This document shows, in pieces, positions 8,166 through 12,329 of a stretch of DNA of 12,329 nt (its first letter is position 1; every line of letters begins with the position of its first letter). The translations under genes were made by a program, and so were the position numbers. Source of the stretch: Stemphylium vesicarium. Lineage: Eukaryota; Ascomycota; Dothideomycetes; Pleosporales; Pleosporaceae. Where the stretch lies: contig QXCR01000370.1 in the NCBI GenBank assembly GCA_004380135.1, positions 1 to 12,329 of the forward strand, written 5' to 3'. The notes beneath the pieces are model-generated. The model saw only the letters and a program-made list of their open reading frames with translations. It ran no database searches and was not told where the DNA came from.

Positions 8166-8864
8166 ATAGAATAGTATAGAACGATTAAGAAAGGTATAGT
8201 ATAAATATAATATTAGTATACTAGGTTACTACTAAATTAATTTCTACTTGCTACTAAATTAGCCCCTACCTCTTAAGCTTTAGTTACAACTACTAGTCTA
8301 ATACTATTCTACTAGTTTTTATCTATAGCGAGGCGCAGGCGATAGAGCTATACCTTTGAAAGAGATGGCGAGAGATCCGAACCTGCCTTCGCCGTCTGGC
8401 AAGGCGTATAGGTGCATCGAGCTTTCCACGTCACTTTAAGTGCTAAGCAGGACGTGTGCAGAGGTGGTGGACTAGGGTGATATATCGTCTTTCTCTCTCT
8501 TCGCGTTCTAAGTCCTTATTAAAACTAAAAATAAGGAGTTCGCTCTTCTTATAGGCCTAGGTAGAGGCAGCTTAGATTTACGTAGTCTACTTTAGTAAGT
8601 TTCATGGGCGGTGCGGACTAAAAACTACTACTTTTTTTGCGCGCATATCTATATAGAGGCAAGATACTAGCGAGGGGGGAGTATTATGCAGGGAGGCGAT
8701 TTTAGCTTTAGTAGGACGAACTTAGGCCACGACTACTAAATAAGTTATTAATGTATACTAGGTGGCCGTGGCGAGTATAACTCCGTGCTATCTTCTCTTA
8801 GGGCACGTTGCGGACTCTAGCGCGCCCATTGAAGTACGCTCGAGGCAGGTCAGCTCGCGCGACT

Positions 8865-8886
8865 AGTAGTGAGCCGTCGCACTACT
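8865..8886. repeat. Inverted repeat AGTAGTG / CACTACT
   Basis: Seven-base perfect arms with an 8 nt spacer, in the divergent spacer. It contains CCG spaced 10 nt from CGG (8874-8889), an arrangement some Zn2Cys6 regulators bind. That reading is speculative. Confidence 0.35.
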
Positions 8887-8937
8887 CGGGCACAGCTCCT
8901 TTGGGGATGCCGAGTGGCCTAGCAGCTGTGAACTACT

Positions 8938-8966
8938 TAGCTTGATTACCTAATAAGATCAAGCTA
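8938..8966. repeat. Inverted repeat TAGCTTGAT / ATCAAGCTA
   Basis: Nine-base perfect arms with an 11 nt AT-rich loop, in the divergent spacer about 350 bp upstream of the GMC frame. It could be a regulatory palindrome or a remnant of a small insertion; nothing else distinguishes these. Confidence 0.5.
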
Positions 8967-9601
8967 CACGTGGACTCTACTTATGAGTGCATAGTACGTA
9001 AAGTAAGTAAAACTACTAAGTAATAGTAATTAGGGTACTTTTCTATAGATTAATATAGTATTATAATAGGGATGCTGTAGTAAGTGTGCCCTTATAAAGA
9101 GGGAGGTAGCTCTATAACTAGTTTTTTATCTTACTTAAGAATAACTTTTTACTTTAGTAGTATCTATTTTAAAGCTTTAGACGTAGACTTAAGATACTTC
9201 TTAATAACTTTATTAATAAATTATATAGTACGCCTATTACGGTATATATTATAAGGTAGAATCCTAGCCTTACTAAATTTCTTAAGTTTTAGTAACTACG
9301 CATTAATTATTTAGTAATAGGACTTACGTTAGCTTTAAAATTCCTAACTAAGTAATTACTAATATAAAACTTAGACTATATTATTTACGGAGGTAGTATA
9401 GTAGGCTTACTTATTACTACTTATCTTACTAAAGACCTAAATGTTACTATTGCGATCCTAGAAGCTAGAGGAAATAGACTAAATAACCTCTTAATTAATA
9501 GGCTAAACACGTTTATATAACTTTAGGGAAAGCTATAGTATAATTAGGATTATAAGACTATATCTTAGGCACGTTACTTTAATATTACTCTATTAGACTT
9601 A

Positions 9602-9650
9602 GTCTAACTACTAATTTAAGCGAGGTACTATTAGCAAAACTTATAGATAG
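9602..9650 (+). other. Probable intron 1 of the GMC pseudogene
   Basis: A frame change between the YN-DYKT segment and KVLSSSSAIN needs removal of 1 mod 3 nt. GT at 9602 and ATAG ending at 9650 give 49 nt. The 5' site (GTCTAA) is not a good consensus, so the exact donor is uncertain and an indel is possible. Confidence 0.5.
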
Positions 9651-9703
9651 GTCTAAGGAAAAGTCCTTAGTAGTAGTAGTGCTATTAACTTTAATATATT
9701 TAG

Positions 9704-9767
9704 GTATATATATAGTTTTTAATTACTTACTAGATAATATACACTAATTCTAGATCTCTTAGTATAG
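9704..9767 (+). other. Probable intron 2 of the GMC pseudogene
   Basis: GTATAT donor, a CACTAATT branch-like site at 9742-9749 and TATAG acceptor, 64 nt. Removal joins the KVLGGSSAIN-type segment to the KGW/KPYYYKF segment in frame, as the family order requires. Confidence 0.6.
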
Positions 9768-10488
9768 CATAGCATTAAAGTAAGATCTTAATAATTAGGT
9801 AGAACTAGAAAATAAAGGCTAGTCTTTTAATAAACTAAAGCCGTACTACTATAAGTTTAAAACCTACTATCCCGCTTCTAAGACCCTTAGTAGGAAGATT
9901 AATAATAAGTATATTAATAAGTCGCTTTATAGCACTTCTAGGCTAATCTACATTAGTATTAATACGTACTTCATCTTAAACTTATACTAAAGGCTATAGA
10001 TATGCTTCCTAGACACTAATATAACCTAGTAGTAAGAACTCTAGCCTAAAACTATTATTAATGCAGGCTACTCGCCAGTAAAGGACCCTCGTGTAGGCTC
10101 GGCTATTGGCGGCTTTAACTAGCTTAATACAATTAATTCTAAATATAATTAGAGAAGCTACTCTACAAGAGAATACTATAAACTAAATTCAGGCAGACTA
10201 AATATATCGCTTCTAACTAATGCGCTAGTTTTAAAAGTTAAGCTAGAAGGAGCTAGTAGTAATATAAAGGCCACTAGCGTTCGTTTTATTATTAATAGAA
10301 CTACATATACTATTAAGGTAATAAGGGAGGTTATAGTCTATAGAGAGTTAGTTAACTTACCTTAGATTCTTAAGTTATTTAGTATTAGATATCTTATTAT
10401 ATTATAAAAAGCTAGTATAAAAGTCCTTATTAACTTTCCTAGTATTAGGGAGAATCTATGTAACTATATAGTTATAGGTATTAGTTTA

Positions 10489-10534
10489 GTACGTTATCTA
10501 TCGTCTATTATATCCCTATTCTAACTATACTTAG
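10489..10534 (+). other. Probable intron 3 of the GMC pseudogene
   Basis: GTACGT donor, CTAAC branch-like site at 10521-10525 and TTAG acceptor, 46 nt, phase 0. It reconciles the frame of the GENL-type segment with that of the C-terminal domain. Confidence 0.6.
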
Positions 10535-11485
10535 GGCGTTAAAGATAAATACCCTACTACTAAAGTCCTTAACTATAATCTAGAGATAATATAATAAGCA
10601 CTAGAAGTCTATATTACTTATAAAATTAGGCCTCTTATTAGTGCCCTTATAGTAATAGGCTTTATATCTTTTTCTTAAATCTAACTTAAATTTCCTAATA
10701 GAGAGACTTATATTTAATCCTTTATTACTAACTTTATAATAATATACTCTAATACTAACTAAGGAGCCTATAACCCCCTTATCGCTTACTAACTTCTTAA
10801 CTTAGAAGAAGTAGTCTACTAAATTATCGTCTTACCCCTTAGCGCAAACCCGCACGACGTAGACACACCTAATAAGATTCTATTAAGTAAGGAAGATAGG
10901 ATATAGATAACTCTAGGCGTATATAGCACGCGCTTCTTATTCTAAGAAAGTATATATCTTTATACTTTAGACCTAAAAGTACACTTATAAATTAATTCTA
11001 TATACTTTTCTTACCCCCTTAACTTCGCTATAATAGCGCGCGTAATGCTATACGTACTATCCTTTACTAAAATTAAGCCGCTCGCCTTAGTCCTCTATCG
11101 CGATGCTAATAGCAACTCTATTTTAGCGTAGAATTACTAGATTCTAAGGGGTCTTAAAGAAGTAAAAGAGTTTATTAAGAAGAAGACGCTTATAATATAT
11201 TATTCTATAGAAACTTATATAATACTACTAAGAAAGTAAGAGGGTATTATTAATATAAAGCTATAAGTATATAGTATAAGTAGGCTTAGAATTATAGATA
11301 TAAGTATTTTTCCTACGCATATATAAAGAAATATTATAAGTTTAGTATATATAGTTGCAGAGAAGGTAAGTAATTTAATTAAAAGAGTTAGAATTAATAA
11401 TATTAATAGACTAATATAAGTTTTCTATAGATATCTAGTACGTAGTTAGACTATAAGTATACTAGTTAACGTCTATTCTTGCTTC

Positions 11486-11519
11486 GCGGGACACGCTGTG
11501 TGCCGGGACCGGCTAATCA
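11486..11519 (+). repeat. Left terminal inverted repeat
   Basis: 34 bp arm pairing with 11773-11806; 33 of 34 positions complementary, the mismatch being RIP-type. Confidence 0.88.
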
Positions 11520-11772
11520 ACTTGCAGATTTTGGGCAGAAGTCTGTTGGTAGGCCTTGTACGATTGTATGGGTGATAACAACAACGAGGTTCTTCTGGTG
11601 ACTTGGTATTGGTATATTTATCTATGAACGTGGGTGCTACGAAGGTATACCTGAGCTCGGCGCAAGTCGGACCGAAGTAGGATTGAGTCTGCTGTTGCCC
11701 ACCGCCGCAGCGGTGAGAAGCCGACTTACCTAGAGATACTCATGATCCGACAAGTCTGTGATTTAAGCGAGC

Positions 11773-11806
11773 TGATTGGCCGGTCCCGGCACACAGCGTG
11801 TCCCGC
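11773..11806 (-). repeat. Right terminal inverted repeat
   Basis: Reverse complement of the left arm at 11486-11519, ending GTGTCCCGC at 11806. Confidence 0.88.
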
Positions 11807-12038
11807 TACGCAGGCATGAACGTTACTCCTTACCGTTTTGGCGCACCCAACGAGCCATTCCGGCCAACGAGCCATGTACGGAGCGTGGGGCTATTCAGAA
11901 CCATTGCGCTCCTGCGCGTAGGGCTGGAGCCGCAATTGGTAATAACTGTACCATCCTGTGTTATATGTAGCAATACTCTTCTAGTGCTACTATAGAAGCA
12001 GTATTTTAGCGAGAAAACGCTTCGTTAAGATATTAACG
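11807..12038. other. Unmutated spacer between two elements
   Basis: No gene. A 12 bp direct repeat CCAACGAGCCAT occurs at 11847-11858 and 11864-11875. A CGTTAA-GATA-TTAACG palindrome at 12023-12038 directly abuts the TA target of the transposon end. Open frames here run from within the MITE arm and look like shadows. Confidence 0.5.
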
Positions 12039-12047
12039 TACCTCACG

Positions 12048-12078
12048 GGTTCGTGCACCACACAGGTTCGTGCACCAC
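12048..12078 (+). repeat. Subterminal direct repeat GGTTCGTGCACCAC x2
   Basis: Identical 14-mers at 12048-12061 and 12065-12078, each containing the palindrome GTGCAC, just inside the presumed transposon end. Tandem subterminal sites are common transposase-binding sites in this superfamily; that role is inferred. Confidence 0.8.
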
Positions 12079-12163
12079 TTTTGCCAAGCCCCCACCAAAA
12101 CCACCCCATTCTGGCGCAAAACAGCCCACTTTGGCCCTGTATAGAGCAATATAACACGAGATA

Positions 12164-12329
12164 TTATTCAGAGTCTACTTCTACTGCTTGCTTACACGTA
12201 CGCGCATTATGCCCAGTCTGATTGCACTGTCTGCAGCGCCTTTGAGTTGGCTCACCTCCTTCAGCGCGTACCTGCTTCTTTGCCTTCTTCCCATCACTAC
12301 GCGCCCCAAACTCCTTTAGAGCAGTTAGA
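12164..12329 (-). CDS. Pogo/Fot1-like transposase, C-terminal 54 codons (5' partial)
   Basis: The minus frame is open from the window edge to TAA at 12166-12164. It reads a Lys/Arg-rich linker (GARSDGKKAKKQVRAEGGEP) and then RRCRQCNQTGHNARTCK, a CCHC zinc knuckle with spacing C-x2-C-x4-H-x4-C. This C-terminal knuckle with GHNARTC is typical of fungal pogo/Fot1-type DDE transposases, where it follows the DDE-1 catalytic core; the core is outside the window. These enzymes cut and paste the element at TA sites in the nucleus. The visible part is uninterrupted, so the copy could be intact, but that cannot be judged here. A retroviral-type gag knuckle is less likely given the position next to a TA-flanked terminus. 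Confidence 0.85.
   Translation of the reverse strand, partial: LTALKEFGARSDGKKAKKQVRAEGGEPTQRRCRQCNQTGHNARTCKQAVEVDSE

Larger units (their letters stand above)
8166..9316. promoter_or_regulatory. Divergent intergenic region between SDR side and GMC gene
   Basis: No gene recognised. RIP is patchy: 8330-8480 and 8600-8960 keep moderate GC and some CpA/TpG, while the edges are strongly mutated. Two small inverted repeats occur at 8865-8886 and 8938-8966. A TTATAAA at 9092-9098 lies about 220 bp before the GMC frame and could be a TATA element. Position between divergent genes suggests a former shared promoter; this is inferred from layout only. Confidence 0.4.
9317..11419 (+). pseudogene. GMC-family FAD oxidoreductase, RIP-killed
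   Basis: The frame passes through three exon joins and gives about 648 codons, full length for GMC enzymes. Seen in order: LDYIIYGGSIVGL, a damaged GGGxxG FAD-binding motif near residue 25; TKDLNVTIAILEARG, the FAD ribose-binding Glu; YN-stop-DYKT; KVLSSSSAIN, from the conserved KVLGGSSAIN; a KGW/KPYYYKF region; REVIVY followed by a damaged SPQxLxLSGIG signature near 10365; and ENLCNY. The C-terminal domain has VYSISRLRIID and IFPTHI, then VYIVAEKVSNLIKRVR. More than 30 in-frame stops are all TAA or TAG. The catalytic His motif appears as YYSIET around 11200, where the family has HPxGT; CAT-to-TAT by RIP explains it. GMC enzymes oxidise alcohols, sugars or polyketide intermediates with FAD, often secreted. 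Start (ATA for ATG at 9317) and end are approximate. Confidence 0.9.
8960..11465. other. Large RIP-mutated block
   Basis: About 2.5 kb with almost no CpA/TpG and extreme TpA density, covering the whole GMC pseudogene. It ends abruptly at about 11470, a few bases before the unmutated inverted-repeat element. Confidence 0.88.
11486..11806. mobile_element. 321-bp MITE-like element with 34-bp terminal inverted repeats
   Basis: The left end GCGGGACACGCTGTGTGCCG (11486 onward) and its reverse complement at the right end form 34 bp inverted repeats with one mismatch. Left has CTAATCA where the right arm implies CCAATCA, a CpA-to-TpA change. The interior is unmutated, has no meaningful open frame and so depends on a transposase elsewhere. 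A target duplication is not clear: shifting the boundary two bases inward leaves CG outside each arm junction, and CTTCG/CTACG outside the ends is only a near match. Superfamily undetermined. Confidence 0.82.
12041..12329 (-). mobile_element. End of a pogo/Fot1-like (Tc1/mariner superfamily) DNA transposon, running off the window
   Basis: A TA dinucleotide at 12039-12040 precedes a probable terminal sequence starting CCTCACGGGTTCGTGCACC, and the transposase C-terminus reads inward on the minus strand. TA target use is the rule for this superfamily. The sequence shows no RIP, so it is a recent copy. The other terminal repeat lies outside the window, so the exact end is inferred rather than confirmed by pairing. 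Confidence 0.72.

Noticed and set aside
8900..8950. GCCGAGTGGCC resembling a tRNA-Ser/Leu A box, also seen near 3768
   Set aside because: No matching anticodon arm or B box follows within range at either place.
11776..11995. Two overlapping plus-strand frames of about 65 codons
   Set aside because: They begin inside or at the MITE terminal repeat and have no recognisable content.
1..12329. CRISPR array or bacterial defence system
   Set aside because: No regularly spaced repeats with unique spacers, no ribosome-binding-site operons; introns and RIP point to a fungus.

Overview
The window looks like nuclear DNA of a filamentous ascomycete (Pezizomycotina). The main clue is the base pattern. 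Long blocks have almost no CpA or TpG and are saturated with TpA, the mark of repeat-induced point mutation (RIP). They alternate with unmutated islands of about 50-58% GC. Short GT-AG introns of 46-64 bp inside two recognisable genes support a fungal origin. There are no bacterial-style operons, and no tRNA, rRNA or CRISPR was found. No intact complete gene was found.

Left part (1-5740). Unmutated islands (about 1-600, 1640-2330, 2880-3340, 3600-4085, 4290-4550, 4800-5700) alternate with RIP blocks. A 99/118 bp direct repeat lies at 2329-2545. Three open frames cross island/RIP boundaries and are broken only by TAA or TAG: a Glu/Pro-rich protein with a basic patch on the minus strand (2621-3670), an unrecognised protein on the plus strand (3871-4917), and a heptad-repeat coiled-coil protein on the plus strand (5334-5735). 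None matched a family I recognise.

Middle and right part (6300-11460). This is the clearest biology. Translating through the RIP stops reveals a short-chain dehydrogenase/reductase pseudogene (6568-7412, minus, one intron) of the tetrahydroxynaphthalene/versicolorin-reductase-like type. It also reveals a full-length GMC-family FAD oxidoreductase pseudogene (about 9317-11419, plus, probably three introns). A possible membrane-protein fragment (7790-8165, minus) lies between them. A 1.1 kb spacer (8166-9316) separates the divergent genes. The set looks like the remains of an oxidative, probably secondary-metabolite, gene group killed by RIP.

Younger insertions are not RIP-mutated: a 75 bp perfect hairpin with TG/CA ends and a 5 bp flanking duplication (6301-6375), a 321 bp element with 34 bp terminal inverted repeats (11486-11806), and one end of a pogo/Fot1-like DNA transposon running off the right edge (12041-12329). 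The transposon includes the transposase C-terminus with a CCHC zinc knuckle.
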